From Burkholderia sp. BCC0506 (GTDB lineage: Bacteria; Pseudomonadota; Gammaproteobacteria; Burkholderiales; Burkholderiaceae): a stretch of 64,000 bases of DNA. The notes under the pieces are model-generated. The model saw only the letters and a list, made by a program, of their open reading frames with translations. It ran no database searches and was not told the DNA's origin. Every line of letters starts with the position of its first letter. Positions within the stretch are counted from its first letter, which is position 1. The position numbers and the translations under genes are program-made. The stretch covers positions 124,001 to 188,000 of the forward strand of contig NZ_CADFEN010000010.1 in NCBI RefSeq assembly GCF_902833145.1, read 5' to 3'. Shown here in pieces: positions 19,133 through 29,407 of the stretch.

Positions 19133-19897
19133 TCAGGCGCGCGCGGCATCGCGTGTGCCGGCGGTGCCCGCCTGACGATAGGCATCGGGATCGATGCGGC
19201 GCATTTCCGCTTCGATCCATGCTTCGACCTGCGAGTTCAATACGTCGGGCGTCTTGCCTTCGACCGGAATCGGCTTGCCGATCGACACGGTCACGACGCC
19301 CGGGAATTTCGTAAACGAGTTGCGCGGCCACACACGACCTGCATTGTGCGCGATCGGCACGACCGGCGTGCCGGTTTCGATCGCGAAGCGCGCGCCGCCC
19401 GTCTTGTACTTGCCCTGCTTGCCGACCGGCGTGCGCGTGCCTTCGGGGAACATGATCATCCATGCGCCTTCCGACAGGCGCTTCTTGCCCTGCCGGATCA
19501 CCGAATTGAACGCGTTCTTGCCTTCCTTGCGATTGATGTTGACCATGTGCAGCAGCCCGAGCGCCCAGCCGAAGAACGGCACGTACAGCAGCTCGCGCTT
19601 GAACACGTAGCAGAGCGGCTTGGGCATCAGCGCCGGAAACGCGAGCGTCTCCCACGCGGACTGATGTTTCGACAGCAGCACGGCCGGGCCGTCGGGCAGG
19701 TTCTCCATCCCCTCGATCCGGTAGCGGATGCCGTTCAGCCAGCGCACGACCCACAGCGTCGACTTGCACCAGCCGGCCGCCATCCAGTAGCGTGCGTCGG
19801 GGCGCATGAACGGGAACGCGATGAAGCACGCGGTGGCGTACGGCACCGTGTACAGGATGAAGTAGATCAGCAGCAGCAGGGAACGGACGAAGCGCAT
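19133..19897 (-). CDS. plsC: 1-acyl-sn-glycerol-3-phosphate acyltransferase
   Basis: Inner-membrane acyltransferase of 254 residues that makes phosphatidic acid from lysophosphatidic acid. An N-terminal hydrophobic helix (about 4-30) is followed by the catalytic block KHQSAWET, in which the usual His-x4-Asp reads His-x4-Glu, and by FPEGTRT, the substrate-binding block. The acidic change in the first block occurs in other betaproteobacterial PlsC proteins. The gene follows gmhB by 43 bp. Confidence 0.88.
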   Translation of the reverse strand: MRFVRSLLLLIYFILYTVPYATACFIAFPFMRPDARYWMAAGWCKSTLWVVRWLNGIRYRIEGMENLPDGPAVLLSKHQSAWETLAFPALMPKPLCYVFKRELLYVPFFGWALGLLHMVNINRKEGKNAFNSVIRQGKKRLSEGAWMIMFPEGTRTPVGKQGKYKTGGARFAIETGTPVVPIAHNAGRVWPRNSFTKFPGVVTVSIGKPIPVEGKTPDVLNSQVEAWIEAEMRRIDPDAYRQAGTAGTRDAARA

Positions 19898-19940
19898 CGG
19901 CGTGAGTCTGGCGTTGGGGAGGATGCGCGCGGCAGCCGCA

Positions 19941-20504
19941 TCACTCGTGTTCGTGTGAAAGAAAATCGAGCGCGAAGGCGCGCAGATCGTCGTGGACCTT
20001 CGTGCCGTCCGGCAGATTGCCCGCGGCGAGCGTCTTCTTGCCCTTGCCGGTCAGCACGAGGTGCGGCTGGAAGCCGACCGCGACGCCGGCCAGCAGGTCG
20101 CGCAGCGAATCGCCGACGACCGGCGTGTGATCGGGATCGGTCTCGAAGCGCTCGGCGATCATCTGCATCATGCCGGGTTTCGGCTTGCGGCAGTCGCAGT
20201 GATCCTCGGCCGTGTGCGGGCAGAAGAACACCGCGTCGATGCGCGCACCGACCGCGGCCGCCGCGCGATGCATCTTCAGGTGCATCTCGTTCAACGCGGC
20301 CATGTCGAACAGCCCGCGACCGATGCCGGACTGGTTGGTCGCGACGACCACGCGATAGCCCGCGTGGTTGAGCCGCGCGATCGCCTCGAAACTGCCGGGC
20401 AGCGCGATCCATTCGTCGGGCGTCTTGATGAACGCATCCGAATCGACGTTGATCACGCCGTCCCGGTCGAGGACGACGAGCTTTCGGTTGGGGCTGGTCG
20501 GCAT
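19941..20504 (-). CDS. gmhB: D-glycero-beta-D-manno-heptose-1,7-bisphosphate 7-phosphatase
   Basis: HAD-family phosphatase of 187 residues in the ADP-heptose pathway for the LPS inner core. The nucleophile motif is VLDRDGVIN, the zinc-binding cysteine cluster is CPHTAEDHCDCRKPKP, and the last motif is VVGDSLRDLLAG. The zinc loop separates GmhB from other HAD enzymes. It starts 10 bp after glyS and precedes plsC, so envelope and tRNA-charging genes share a transcript. Confidence 0.92.
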   Translation of the reverse strand: MPTSPNRKLVVLDRDGVINVDSDAFIKTPDEWIALPGSFEAIARLNHAGYRVVVATNQSGIGRGLFDMAALNEMHLKMHRAAAAVGARIDAVFFCPHTAEDHCDCRKPKPGMMQMIAERFETDPDHTPVVGDSLRDLLAGVAVGFQPHLVLTGKGKKTLAAGNLPDGTKVHDDLRAFALDFLSHEHE

Positions 20505-20514
20505 CGTGCGGCCC

Positions 20515-22614
20515 TTATGCGGCGAGCTTCGAGATGTCGGCGACGCAGTTCATCTGCTGGTGCAGCGCGGACAGCAGCGCGAGCCGGTTCGCGCGCAGCG
20601 CCGGATCTTCCGCGTTGACCATCACGTCGTTGAAGAACGTGTCGACCGGTGCGCGCAGCGCCGCGAGCGCCGACAGCGCACCCGTGTACGCACGCGCCTC
20701 GAGCTGCGACTGCACGTGCGGCGTGACGGCCGCGAGCTGTTCGTGCAGCGCCTTCTCGGCGGCCTCGACGAGCAGTGTCGGCTGCACCGCGCCGTTCGCG
20801 CCGCCTTCCGACTTCTTCAGGATGTTCGAGATCCGCTTGTTCGCGGCCGCGAGCGCTTCGGCTTCCGCGAGGCGCGTGAATTCGCGCACCGCGTCGAGGC
20901 GCGCGACGAGATCGTCGAGGCGCGTCGGGTTCAGGCTCAGCACCGCGTCGATTTCGCCGGCCGAATAGCCGCGCTCGCGCAGCAGGCCGCGCAGGCGATC
21001 CAGGAAGAACGCGAAGATCGCGTCGGTCGATTCCGCGACGCCCGGCACGCCGTCAAAGCGTGCATGGGCCGTGCGCAGCAGCGACACGAGATCGAGCGGC
21101 AGCTGCTTTTCGAGCAGCAGGCGCAGCACGCCGAGCGCGTGGCGGCGCAGCGCGAACGGATCCTTTTCGCCGGTCGGCGCGAGGCCGATGCCCCAGATGC
21201 CGACGATCGTTTCGAGCTTGTCCGCGAGCGCGACGGCGGTCGAGACCGGCGTGGTCGGCAGCGCGTCGCCGGAGAAGCGCGGCTGGTAGTGCTCGGCGCA
21301 CGCGAGTGCGACGTCGTCGGCTTCGCCGTCATGGCGCGCGTAGTACGTGCCCATCGTGCCCTGCAGTTCCGGGAACTCGCCGACCATGTCGGTCAGCAGG
21401 TCGGCCTTCGCGAGACGCGCGGCGCGCTTCGCGTGCGCGGTATCGGCGCCGATCGCCGGGGCGATCTCGCCGGCCAGCGCCTCGAGGCGCTCGACGCGTG
21501 CGAGCGCCGAACCGAGCTTGTTGTGATAGACGACATTCGCGAGCTGCGGCACGCGCTCGGCGAGCGGCTTCTTCTTGTCCTGCTCGAAGAAGAACTTCGC
21601 GTCCGCAAGACGCGGGCGCACGACGCGCTCGTTGCCTTCGATAATCTCGCCCGGCGTCTTCGTCTCGATGTTCGACACGATCAGGAAGCGCGAGCGCAGC
21701 TTGCCGGCGACGTCGGTCAGCGCGAAATACTTCTGGTTCGTCTGCATCGTGAGGATCAGGCATTCCTGCGGCACCTGCAGGAATTCGTCCTCGAAGCGGC
21801 ACGGATAGACGACCGGCCACTCGACCAGCGACGTCACTTCGTCGAGCAGCGCTTCGGGCATCACGACCGTGTCGCCGTTCGCATGTTCGTTCAGCTGCGT
21901 GCGGATCGTTTCGCGACGATCGGCGAAGTGCGCGATCACGCGGCCCTTGTCGCGCAGCGTGTCGGCATACGCGTGCGCATGCTGGATCGCGACGAGGCCG
22001 TCGGACAGGAAGCGGTGGCCGAGCGTCGTGTCGCCGGCATCGACGCCGAACGCGGTGACGGGCACGACGCGGTCGTCGTGCAGCACCGTCAGGCGATGCA
22101 CCGGGCGCACGAACTTCACGTCCGAGCCGTCCGGGCGCTGGTACGTCATGAATTTCGGGATCGGCAGCTTCGCGAGCGCCTCGTCGAGCGCGGCCTGCAG
22201 GCCGTCGGCGAGCGTGACGCCGGCCGCCGAATAATTGATGAAGAACGCTTCGGCCTTGCCGTCCTGCGCGCGTTCGAGATCGGCGATCGACGCGTTCGGG
22301 TGGCCGAGCGCCGCGAGCTTCTTCGCGAGCGGGGCCGTCGGCTTGCCTTCGGCGTCGAGCGCGACCGACACGGGCAGGACCTTTTCGCGGACCTGTTTGT
22401 CGGGCGCGACGGCGCGCACGTTCTGCACGACGACCGCGAGGCGGCGCGGCGTGGCGTAGCGTTCGAACACGAGTTCGCCTTCGACGAGGTCGCGTGCCGC
22501 GAGGCGTTGCGCGAGACCTTCGGCGAATGCGTCGCCGAGACGCGCGAGGGCCTTCGGCGGCAGCTCTTCGGTCAGCAGTTCGACGAGAAGGGGGGCGGGA
22601 TGATTGTGCGTCAT
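20515..22614 (-). CDS. glyS: glycyl-tRNA synthetase beta subunit
   Basis: Protein of 699 residues, the standard length of the bacterial beta subunit. [15 protein letters not shown] at the N-terminus is the family signature, with the HD-like and anticodon-binding regions in the C-terminal half. It forms an alpha2-beta2 enzyme with GlyQ, encoded 22 bp upstream, and charges tRNA-Gly. Confidence 0.95.
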   Translation of the reverse strand: MTHNHPAPLLVELLTEELPPKALARLGDAFAEGLAQRLAARDLVEGELVFERYATPRRLAVVVQNVRAVAPDKQVREKVLPVSVALDAEGKPTAPLAKKLAALGHPNASIADLERAQDGKAEAFFINYSAAGVTLADGLQAALDEALAKLPIPKFMTYQRPDGSDVKFVRPVHRLTVLHDDRVVPVTAFGVDAGDTTLGHRFLSDGLVAIQHAHAYADTLRDKGRVIAHFADRRETIRTQLNEHANGDTVVMPEALLDEVTSLVEWPVVYPCRFEDEFLQVPQECLILTMQTNQKYFALTDVAGKLRSRFLIVSNIETKTPGEIIEGNERVVRPRLADAKFFFEQDKKKPLAERVPQLANVVYHNKLGSALARVERLEALAGEIAPAIGADTAHAKRAARLAKADLLTDMVGEFPELQGTMGTYYARHDGEADDVALACAEHYQPRFSGDALPTTPVSTAVALADKLETIVGIWGIGLAPTGEKDPFALRRHALGVLRLLLEKQLPLDLVSLLRTAHARFDGVPGVAESTDAIFAFFLDRLRGLLRERGYSAGEIDAVLSLNPTRLDDLVARLDAVREFTRLAEAEALAAANKRISNILKKSEGGANGAVQPTLLVEAAEKALHEQLAAVTPHVQSQLEARAYTGALSALAALRAPVDTFFNDVMVNAEDPALRANRLALLSALHQQMNCVADISKLAA

Positions 22615-22636
22615 GGTTGGATTGAATCTCGTCTCG

Positions 22637-23641
22637 TCAGTCCTGATCGATCTTGCGTTCGACCTTGAGCGGCGGCGCCCATGCCGGCTGTGCGGCGTCC
22701 TGGGCGTCGGTGGTGAGGCCCGGCACGCCCGGCGGGTTGCCGAGCATCGGGAAGCCGAGCTTCTCGCGCGAGTCGTAGTAAGCCTGCGCGACGAGACGCG
22801 ACAGCGCGCGGATGCGGCCGATGTACGCGGCCCGCTCGGTGACCGAGATCGCGCCGCGCGCGTCGAGCAGGTTGAACGTGTGGCCGGCCTTCAGCACGAG
22901 CTCGTACGCGGGCAGCGCGAGCTGCGCGTCGATCATCTTCTTCGCTTCCGCTTCGTAGCTGTTGAAGAACGTGAACAGCAGGTCGACGTTCGCGTGCTCG
23001 AAGTTGTAGGTCGACTGCTCGACCTCGTTCTGGTGGTACACGTCGCCATACGACAGGCGGCGCAGCTCGGGGCCGTTCGGGCCTTGCTCTTCCCACTCGG
23101 TCCACACGAGGTCGTACACGTTCTCGACCTTCTGCAGGTACATCGCGAGGCGCTCGAGGCCGTACGTGATCTCGCCGAGCACCGGCTTGCATTCGAGGCC
23201 GCCGACTTCCTGGAAATACGTGAACTGCGTGACTTCCATCCCGTTCAGCCACACTTCCCAGCCGAGCCCCCACGCGCCGAGCGTCGGGTTTTCCCAGTCG
23301 TCCTCGACGAAGCGCACGTCGTTCTGCTTCAGGTCGAAGCCGAGCGCCTCGAGCGAGCCGAGGTACAGGTCGAGGATATTTTCCGGCGCCGGCTTGAGCA
23401 CGACCTGATACTGGTAGTAGTGCTGCAGGCGGTTCGGGTTTTCGCCGTAGCGGCCGTCCTTCGGACGGCGCGACGGCTGCACGTACGCGGCGCGCCACGG
23501 CTCGGGGCCGACCGCGCGCAGGAACGTGTGGACGTGCGACGTGCCCGCGCCGACTTCCATGTCGATGGGCTGGAGCAGAGCGCAACCCTGCTTGTCCCAG
23601 TAGGACTGCAGCGTCAGGATGATTTGCTGAAACGTAAGCAT
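22637..23641 (-). CDS. glyQ: glycyl-tRNA synthetase alpha subunit
   Basis: Protein of 334 residues holding the class II catalytic core. [36 protein letters not shown] and the motif-2 segment [20 protein letters not shown] are diagnostic. A longer in-frame reading extends upstream, but the family begins at this ATG. It is the first gene of a minus-strand operon (glyQ, glyS, gmhB, plsC, metallopeptidase). Confidence 0.95.
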   Translation of the reverse strand: MLTFQQIILTLQSYWDKQGCALLQPIDMEVGAGTSHVHTFLRAVGPEPWRAAYVQPSRRPKDGRYGENPNRLQHYYQYQVVLKPAPENILDLYLGSLEALGFDLKQNDVRFVEDDWENPTLGAWGLGWEVWLNGMEVTQFTYFQEVGGLECKPVLGEITYGLERLAMYLQKVENVYDLVWTEWEEQGPNGPELRRLSYGDVYHQNEVEQSTYNFEHANVDLLFTFFNSYEAEAKKMIDAQLALPAYELVLKAGHTFNLLDARGAISVTERAAYIGRIRALSRLVAQAYYDSREKLGFPMLGNPPGVPGLTTDAQDAAQPAWAPPLKVERKIDQD

Positions 23642-23747
23642 GAAGAGCCTTCGTGGCGCAGGCGCTCCGTTGCGGGCGGCGCTCCGGGCAGCGCCCGGAG
23701 GGTCGGCTCGCGCGGCGGCGCGGCTTGTTAGTGTGCAGAAACGCGTA

Positions 23748-23753
23748 ATTTTA
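23748..23753 (-). promoter_or_regulatory. candidate -10 for the glyQ operon
   Basis: TAAAAT on the minus strand, about 107 bases before the glyQ start, is the only AT-rich spot in the 286-bp gap between glyQ and the divergent TPR gene. I saw no convincing -35. Confidence 0.3.
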
Positions 23754-23927
23754 CCGGATCGGCGACCGGATGCGGCCGGAAGGCGGATGCGGGCACCGCC
23801 GCACCGTTCCGGCGGCCGGCGTATACCGGCGCCGCGCCCCTGCCGCGGCGCTTCGCGCGGGCGGTAAGATGCGCGTATTGCGGCGCGCGCCACGCGTGCC
23901 GCGTCACCGCTTGCCGACGCCGACTGC

Positions 23928-25592
23928 ATGGACGAACCGACCGACATCCTGATTCCGCTGCTTCCGCCGTTCCTCGCGCTGCTCGGGCAGGCCGCCGACG
24001 CGCAGGCGCGCGGCGAGCGCGCCGCGCACGATCTGTGGCTGGCCGCCGCCGCCCATCTGCATGCGGTCGATGCCGACGCACTGGTGCGGCTCACGGCGAC
24101 GCTCGTCGCGCGGCAGCGCACGGCCGACGCGCTCGCGCTCGCCGAATGCGCGGTACGCGTGCAGCCGGGCGCGGCCACGCACTTCAATCACGGCTACGTG
24201 CTGCAGATGGCCGACCGTCACGCGGACGCGGTCGCGCCGTACCGCGCGGCGCTCGCGATCGATGCCGGCTGGCCGTCGCTGCGCAACAACCTCGCGATCG
24301 CGCTGCGATTGTCGGGCGGCGACCGCGCGGAAGAGATCGCGCTGCTCGACGCGGCCGTGAAGCACGATCCGCGCGACGTGCAGGCGTGGATCAACCTCGT
24401 CGTCGCGCGGATCGCGACACACGACCTGGACGGCGCGCTCGCGTGCGCCGCGCGGCTCGTCGAGCTCGCACCCGAGAACGCACTCGCGATGAACAACGTC
24501 GCGATGGCGATGAAGGAGGCGCAGCGCTGGGACGATGCCGAGCGCCATGCGGCGCGTGCATGCGAGCTCGCGCCCGACGATGCGTCGTTCCGCTTCAATC
24601 TGGCGATCATCCAGCTCGTGCGCGGCAACCACGCGGCCGGCTGGCGCGGTCACGAGGCGCGCTGGGACGGCGCGGGCGAATTGCGCGGCCGCCGGCCGGC
24701 GCTGCCGGGCCCGCGCTGGCAGGGCGAGCCGCTCGCCGGCAAGACGCTGCTGGTGTGGGGAGAACAGGGGCTCGGCGACGTGCTGCAGTTCTGCCGCTTC
24801 GTCGTGCCGCTCGCCGAGCGCGTGCATCGCGAGGGCGGCCGGCTCGCGTGGAATACGTTTCCGGCGCTCGGCACGCTGATGCAGCGCAGCCTCGGCGCGC
24901 ATGCGGACGTGTTCGGCGCGGGCGGCGGCGTCGACACGCTGCCGGCGTTCGATTACGAAGTGCCGCTGATCGGCCTGCCGCTGATGCTCGGCATGGAGGC
25001 GTCGACGCTCGCCGCGTCGGTGCCGTACCTGCGGGCCGAGCCGGGCGCACGCGACGCCTGGCGCGCGCGGCTCGCGGGCGACCGCCCGCTGAAGGTCGGG
25101 CTCGTGTGGACGGGCAGCGCGGGCCACCAGCGCAATCCGTTCCGGCGCGTCGGGCTCGAGCGCTATGCCGACGCGTTTCGCGGCATCGACGGTGTCACGT
25201 TCTATTCGCTGCAGCCGGGGGCGGACGCGGATGTCGCCGCCGCGCGCGCGGCCGGTTTCGCGATCGAAGACTACACGGCCGAACTGAAGAGCTTCGACGA
25301 TACGGCCGCGTTCATCGGCGCGCTGGATCTCGTGATCACCGTATGCACGTCGGTCGCACACCTGGCCGGCGCGCTCGGCGCGCGCACCTGGGTGCTGCTC
25401 GACGTGAATCCGCACTGGCCGTGGCTGCTCGATCGCCGGGACAGTCCGTGGTATCCGACCGCGACGTTGTACCGGCAGCCGACGTTCGGCGCGTGGGCGC
25501 CGGTAATGGAGGAAGTGAGTCGCGACCTGCGGGGCTTCGCCGCGCAGCCGGATCGGCTGGATCAGCCGCGCCGGTCGTCCCGGCAGGCCTGA
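23928..25592 (+). CDS. TPR-repeat protein with a C-terminal glycosyltransferase-like domain
   Basis: Protein of 554 residues. About residues 35-230 form tandem tetratricopeptide-like helical repeats (for example [25 protein letters not shown]). The C-terminal 300 residues resemble glycosyltransferase family 9/41-type domains: [20 protein letters not shown], then [24 protein letters not shown] and [15 protein letters not shown]. Proteins of this build occur widely in betaproteobacteria, often near flagellar or surface-glycan genes; here no such gene is adjacent. The target is unknown. The gene is monocistronic and converges on lnt. Confidence 0.75.
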   Translation: MDEPTDILIPLLPPFLALLGQAADAQARGERAAHDLWLAAAAHLHAVDADALVRLTATLVARQRTADALALAECAVRVQPGAATHFNHGYVLQMADRHADAVAPYRAALAIDAGWPSLRNNLAIALRLSGGDRAEEIALLDAAVKHDPRDVQAWINLVVARIATHDLDGALACAARLVELAPENALAMNNVAMAMKEAQRWDDAERHAARACELAPDDASFRFNLAIIQLVRGNHAAGWRGHEARWDGAGELRGRRPALPGPRWQGEPLAGKTLLVWGEQGLGDVLQFCRFVVPLAERVHREGGRLAWNTFPALGTLMQRSLGAHADVFGAGGGVDTLPAFDYEVPLIGLPLMLGMEASTLAASVPYLRAEPGARDAWRARLAGDRPLKVGLVWTGSAGHQRNPFRRVGLERYADAFRGIDGVTFYSLQPGADADVAAARAAGFAIEDYTAELKSFDDTAAFIGALDLVITVCTSVAHLAGALGARTWVLLDVNPHWPWLLDRRDSPWYPTATLYRQPTFGAWAPVMEEVSRDLRGFAAQPDRLDQPRRSSRQA

Positions 25593-25611
25593 ACGGCCGG
25601 CCGGTTCACGG

Positions 25612-25638
25612 CGGGCCGCCGCGCGCGGCAGCGGCCCG
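25612..25638. terminator. GC hairpin between converging genes
   Basis: An 8-bp inverted repeat CGGGCCGC/GCGGCCCG with an 11-base loop in the 51-bp gap between the converging TPR gene and lnt. There is no T tract; termination is inferred from position. Confidence 0.35.
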
Positions 25639-25643
25639 TTGCG

Positions 25644-27344
25644 TCATGCCGCTTCGCCGCCGCCGGGCCGCCGGCCGTTGCGCCGGCGCAGCCCGGGCCC
25701 GAACGTGAAGCCGAACGCGAGCAGCACGAGCGACACCGCGAGCACGATGTTGTTGCCGCTCGTCACGTACGGCGTGAAGCCGCTCGTGCCTTCGATCCGC
25801 ACGTCGAGCGAGCCGATCGTGAACGGCTTGAGCTGGCCGAGCACGCGGCCGTGCGCGTCGATCGCGGCCGTCATCCCGGTATTAGTCGAACGCAGCATCG
25901 GCCGGCCCGTTTCGAGCGAGCGCATCCGCGCGATCTGCAGATGCTGGTCGAGCGCGATCGTGTCGCCGAACCACGCGAGGTTCGTCACGTTGACGAGCAC
26001 GCCGGGCGGTTGCGGGTTGTCGCGGATCGTCGCGGCGATTTCCTCGCCGAACAAGTCCTCGTAGCAGATGTCGGCCATCACCGGCTGGTTGTGCACGAGG
26101 AACGGCTTCTGCACCGGCGCGCCGCGCGCGAAGTCGCCGAGCGGCATCTTCATCAGGTTGACGAACCAGCGGAAGCCCCACGGGATGAATTCGCCGAAGG
26201 GCACGAGGTGGTGCTTGTCGTAGTGATAGATGTCGCGCGAATTCGGCGTCACGCCGTACAGGCTGTTCGTGTAGTCGACGTAGCGGCCGTCCTCGGTCAC
26301 CGACGCGCCGACCGCGCCGAACAGCACGGCCGAGCCGGTCGTGTCGCTGAACTTGCGGATCGCGACGGCGAACGGCTCGGGCAGCTCCTGGATCATCACC
26401 GCGATCGCGGTCTCGGGCGTGACGATCAGGTCGGCCGGCTTCTCGACGATCATCTGCGTGTACATCTTGATCGCCGCGTCGATGCCTTCCTGCTCGAACT
26501 TGATGTCCTGCTTCACGTTGCCCTGCAGCAGCCGCACGGTGAGCGGCGCGTTCGCGGGCACGGTCCACGTGAGCTGCGACAGCCCGAGGCCGGCCGCGAC
26601 GAGCGCGACGGCGATGCCGGCCGGCGCGGCGATGCGCACGCGGGCGTCGCCGCCCGATGCGCCGGCTGCGCCGTCACGCACCGGCGACGGGCGCGCGGCG
26701 GCGAGCGCCTGCACGACCAGTGCGGCGAACAGCGCGAGCACCCACGCGATTCCGTACACGCCGACCACCGGCGCAAAGCCCGCGAACGGGCCGTCGACCT
26801 GCGGGTAGCCGCTCGCGAGCCACGGGAAGCCGGTAAACACGGTGCCGCGCAGCCATTCGCCGAGCGCCCACGCGCTCGCGAACGCAAACGCGCCGTGCCA
26901 GGTGGGCGAGAACGGCCGCGGGTCGGGCTCGCGGCGATGCCACGCGTGGCCCGCGCAGAACGACCACAACCCGGCCGAGAACGCCGGGTACAACGACAGG
27001 TACAGCGCGAACAGCACGAGCGCGCCGCCCGCGAGCGGCGCGGCCATCTCGCCGTACACGTGCATGCTGATGTAGAGCCACCAGACGCCGGTGATGAAGT
27101 TGCCGAAGCCGAACGCGCCGCCGGTGAGCGCGGCGCCGCGCCAGCTCGACGTGCGCGTCAGTTGCGCGAAAAACCAGACGAATACGACGAGCTGCAGCCA
27201 GCCGCCATGCGGCGTGGGCGCGAAGCTGAGCGTATTGGCCGCGCCGGCGAGCAGCGCGGCCGGATAGTGCCAGCGCGGCAGCGTGCGGCCGGGCGCCGGC
27301 GCGAGCAGGCCGCCAGCCGGGCGGGACGGGATCGGATCGTCCAT
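25644..27344 (-). CDS. lnt: apolipoprotein N-acyltransferase
   Basis: Inner-membrane enzyme of 566 residues that adds the third acyl chain to lipoproteins. The N-terminal half has about seven hydrophobic segments; the C-terminal nitrilase-like domain shows the Glu-Lys-Cys triad region as VTPETAIAVM, DKHHLVPFGEFIPWG and ICYEDLFG. I chose the ATG at 27344 because the upstream continuation overlaps the end of corC and does not look like the family. It follows corC by 52 bp; corC-lnt is a common pairing. Confidence 0.93.
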   Translation of the reverse strand: MDDPIPSRPAGGLLAPAPGRTLPRWHYPAALLAGAANTLSFAPTPHGGWLQLVVFVWFFAQLTRTSSWRGAALTGGAFGFGNFITGVWWLYISMHVYGEMAAPLAGGALVLFALYLSLYPAFSAGLWSFCAGHAWHRREPDPRPFSPTWHGAFAFASAWALGEWLRGTVFTGFPWLASGYPQVDGPFAGFAPVVGVYGIAWVLALFAALVVQALAAARPSPVRDGAAGASGGDARVRIAAPAGIAVALVAAGLGLSQLTWTVPANAPLTVRLLQGNVKQDIKFEQEGIDAAIKMYTQMIVEKPADLIVTPETAIAVMIQELPEPFAVAIRKFSDTTGSAVLFGAVGASVTEDGRYVDYTNSLYGVTPNSRDIYHYDKHHLVPFGEFIPWGFRWFVNLMKMPLGDFARGAPVQKPFLVHNQPVMADICYEDLFGEEIAATIRDNPQPPGVLVNVTNLAWFGDTIALDQHLQIARMRSLETGRPMLRSTNTGMTAAIDAHGRVLGQLKPFTIGSLDVRIEGTSGFTPYVTSGNNIVLAVSLVLLAFGFTFGPGLRRRNGRRPGGGEAA

Positions 27345-27396
27345 GTGAAGCGGAAGTGGGCGAGCGGTTGAAGGAAGCGCGGCTGGCGCGGAACGG

Positions 27397-28284
27397 TCAG
27401 TCTTCGTGCGAGGCTTCGGCGCGACGGCTGGCGAGCGGGTTGCGGCGCACCAGCAGCACGTGAACCTGGCGCGCATCGCCGCGCTGGATCTCGAACACGA
27501 GGTTGCCGAGCTGCAGCTTCTCGCCGCGGTGCGGCACGCGGCCGAAATGATGGGTGATCAGCCCGCCGATCGTGTCGACTTCGTCGTCGGGGAAATCGGT
27601 GCCGAATACCTCGTTGAACTGCTCGATCTCGGTGAGCGCGCGCACGCGGTAGCGGCCGTCCGGCCCCGAGATGATGTTGCCGGCTTCCTCGTCGAAGTCG
27701 TATTCGTCCTCGATGTCGCCGACGATCTGTTCGAGCACGTCCTCGATCGTGATCAGGCCCGCGACGCCGCCGTATTCGTCGACGACGATCGCCAGGTGGT
27801 TGCGGTTCACGCGGAAGTCGTGCAGCAGCACGTTCAGGCGCTTCGATTCCGGAATGAACACGGCCGGGCGCAGCATCCCGCGCACGTCGAACTCTTCCTC
27901 GGCGTAGAAGCGCAGCAGATCCTTCGCGAGCAGCACGCCGATCACGTTGTCACGGTTTTCCTCGTACACGGGATAGCGCGAGTGCGCCTTTTCGAGGACG
28001 AACGGGATGAAATCCTCGGGCTTGTCGGCGATGTTGATCGCGTCCATCTGCGCGCGCGGCACCATGATGTCGCGGGCGCACAGATCGGATACCTGGAACA
28101 CGCCTTCGATCATCGACAGCGAATCGGCGTCGATCAGGTTGCGTTCGTGGGCGTCCTGGAGGATTTCCAGCAACTCGCCGCGGGATTCGGGCTCGGGCGA
28201 GATGAAGTCGGTCAGGCGCTCGAGCAGCGAGCGCTTTTCTTGCGGTTTGTCGGTTGGCTTACGACTGGGATACGAATCGTTCAT
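27397..28284 (-). CDS. corC: CorC/HlyC-family CBS-domain protein
   Basis: Soluble protein of 295 residues. Two CBS domains (about 70-190) include VPRAQMDAINI and VVDEYGGVAGLITIEDVLEQIVGDIEDEYD, followed by the CorC_HlyC domain (about 205-285). There are no membrane helices, which separates it from the longer CNNM-type homologues. It has been linked to Mg/Co efflux with CorA, but its place beside lnt and ybeY is widely conserved and may point to an envelope role. Confidence 0.88.
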   Translation of the reverse strand: MNDSYPSRKPTDKPQEKRSLLERLTDFISPEPESRGELLEILQDAHERNLIDADSLSMIEGVFQVSDLCARDIMVPRAQMDAINIADKPEDFIPFVLEKAHSRYPVYEENRDNVIGVLLAKDLLRFYAEEEFDVRGMLRPAVFIPESKRLNVLLHDFRVNRNHLAIVVDEYGGVAGLITIEDVLEQIVGDIEDEYDFDEEAGNIISGPDGRYRVRALTEIEQFNEVFGTDFPDDEVDTIGGLITHHFGRVPHRGEKLQLGNLVFEIQRGDARQVHVLLVRRNPLASRRAEASHED

Positions 28285-28331
28285 GGTGGTGCGCCCGGGT
28301 CATGCCGGGGCGCGCGGTCACGGAGTAGGCA

Positions 28332-28343
28332 AGGATACACCAA
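28332..28343 (-). promoter_or_regulatory. candidate promoter core before corC (12-mer shared with ybeY)
   Basis: The second copy of the 12-mer TTGGTGTATCCT on the minus strand, in the 285-bp gap between the small lipoprotein gene and corC. That gap has no other gene. The repeat suggests a shared promoter or regulator site for ybeY and corC-lnt. Confidence 0.35.
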
Positions 28344-28569
28344 GGGCACGACGCGACCGTGTCACCCCGGCCGCACGGCCAGGATGGGCGGCTCGCGCGG
28401 ACCCCGCTCGCGGACGGCCGCGCCGGGCGCGACGCCGTCCTCGGGTCCATCCTATCGCAGAAAGGGGCGGCGGCCAAAAAACGGTGGCGGCGCGGCGGCG
28501 GCGCCCGACGCGGGAAATCGGCCGTGACGGCGGCATTCTGCCGCATGCGGGGCGCCGCCGGCGCGCGGT

Positions 28570-28719
28570 TCAGAACCGCATGCCGGCCGAGCAGCCGCCG
28601 GCGGCCGCGCCGTTGGTCGCGGCGCCGCCGCAGCCGAGTATTCCGCAGCCGGACAGCGCGACGCTCGCGGCGACGAGCAGCGCGGCGATCCTGCAACGCG
28701 ACCGGCGTGACGGTTTCAT
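28570..28719 (-). CDS. small lipoprotein, 49 residues
   Basis: A short gene on the minus strand with a basic start (MKPSRRSRCR), a hydrophobic stretch and the lipobox ALSGC, so the mature protein would begin at Cys25 with only about 25 residues, rich in Gly, Ala and Cys (four cysteines in all). GAGGA stands eight bases before the ATG. It sits between chaC and corC in the ybeY-lnt run. I do not recognise the family; it resembles the tiny hypothetical lipoproteins of the entericidin kind only in general build. Confidence 0.65.
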   Translation of the reverse strand: MKPSRRSRCRIAALLVAASVALSGCGILGCGGAATNGAAAGGCSAGMRF

Positions 28720-28762
28720 CGGGTGTGTCCTCGTGCGGATGCGCGGGCGGCGCGGTGTCGGA

Positions 28763-29395
28763 TCATCGGCATCGCGCGAGCAGCCCTTCCAGCGCGCGGT
28801 CGGGAATGCCGCTCGCGCGCAGCGCGTCGACCGTGCGGCTCACGTAATCGAGCGTCGTGCCGTAGCGGCCGGCCGCGCAGCCGAACACTTCCTTCACGAC
28901 CGAGTCGGCCAGCTTGCCCGTATAGGTCGGCGCGTCGCGGCGCATCACGAACGCGAGCGCGTTCACGCGTTCGCCGGTCTCGAGCGAACACGGCAGCCAC
29001 GCGGGCCGGTACGAGCCCATCGGCATCTCGCGCTTCCACAGCGTCTCGAGATGCGGCTGCGCGGTCGGGCCGGCGAGCCGGAATGCGATGCCCGAGCACG
29101 AGCCGCCGCGATCGAGCGCGAGCACGAGGCCCGGCCGTTCGGGCGTGCCGCGGTTCACGCGCGACCACAGGTAGAGCCCGCGGTGATAGCCGTGCACCTT
29201 GGCGCGCACGGCGGCGACGGTCGGCAGCCCGGGGTTCCAGATCAGCGAGCCATAACCGAACAGCCAGAGATCCTGCCGGCCGTCCCAGTCGCGCATCGTA
29301 TGCGCGAGCGACGCCGCGAGCTCGTCTTCCGTCAGCAGACGGCCTTCGCCGATCGACGGCGGGTAGGCGGGCGGCAGCATCGCGGGGTGACGCAT
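28763..29395 (-). CDS. chaC: ChaC-type gamma-glutamylcyclotransferase
   Basis: Protein of 210 residues with the gamma-glutamylcyclotransferase fold. LWLFGYGSLIWNPG is the substrate-binding signature; the catalytic glutamate should lie in the central ETLWKREM stretch. Enzymes of this family split glutathione into 5-oxoproline and Cys-Gly in the cytoplasm. It starts only 12 bp after ybeY ends and is surely co-transcribed with it. Confidence 0.9.
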   Translation of the reverse strand: MRHPAMLPPAYPPSIGEGRLLTEDELAASLAHTMRDWDGRQDLWLFGYGSLIWNPGLPTVAAVRAKVHGYHRGLYLWSRVNRGTPERPGLVLALDRGGSCSGIAFRLAGPTAQPHLETLWKREMPMGSYRPAWLPCSLETGERVNALAFVMRRDAPTYTGKLADSVVKEVFGCAAGRYGTTLDYVSRTVDALRASGIPDRALEGLLARCR

Positions 29396-29407
29396 CGGGC
29401 GGACGGC

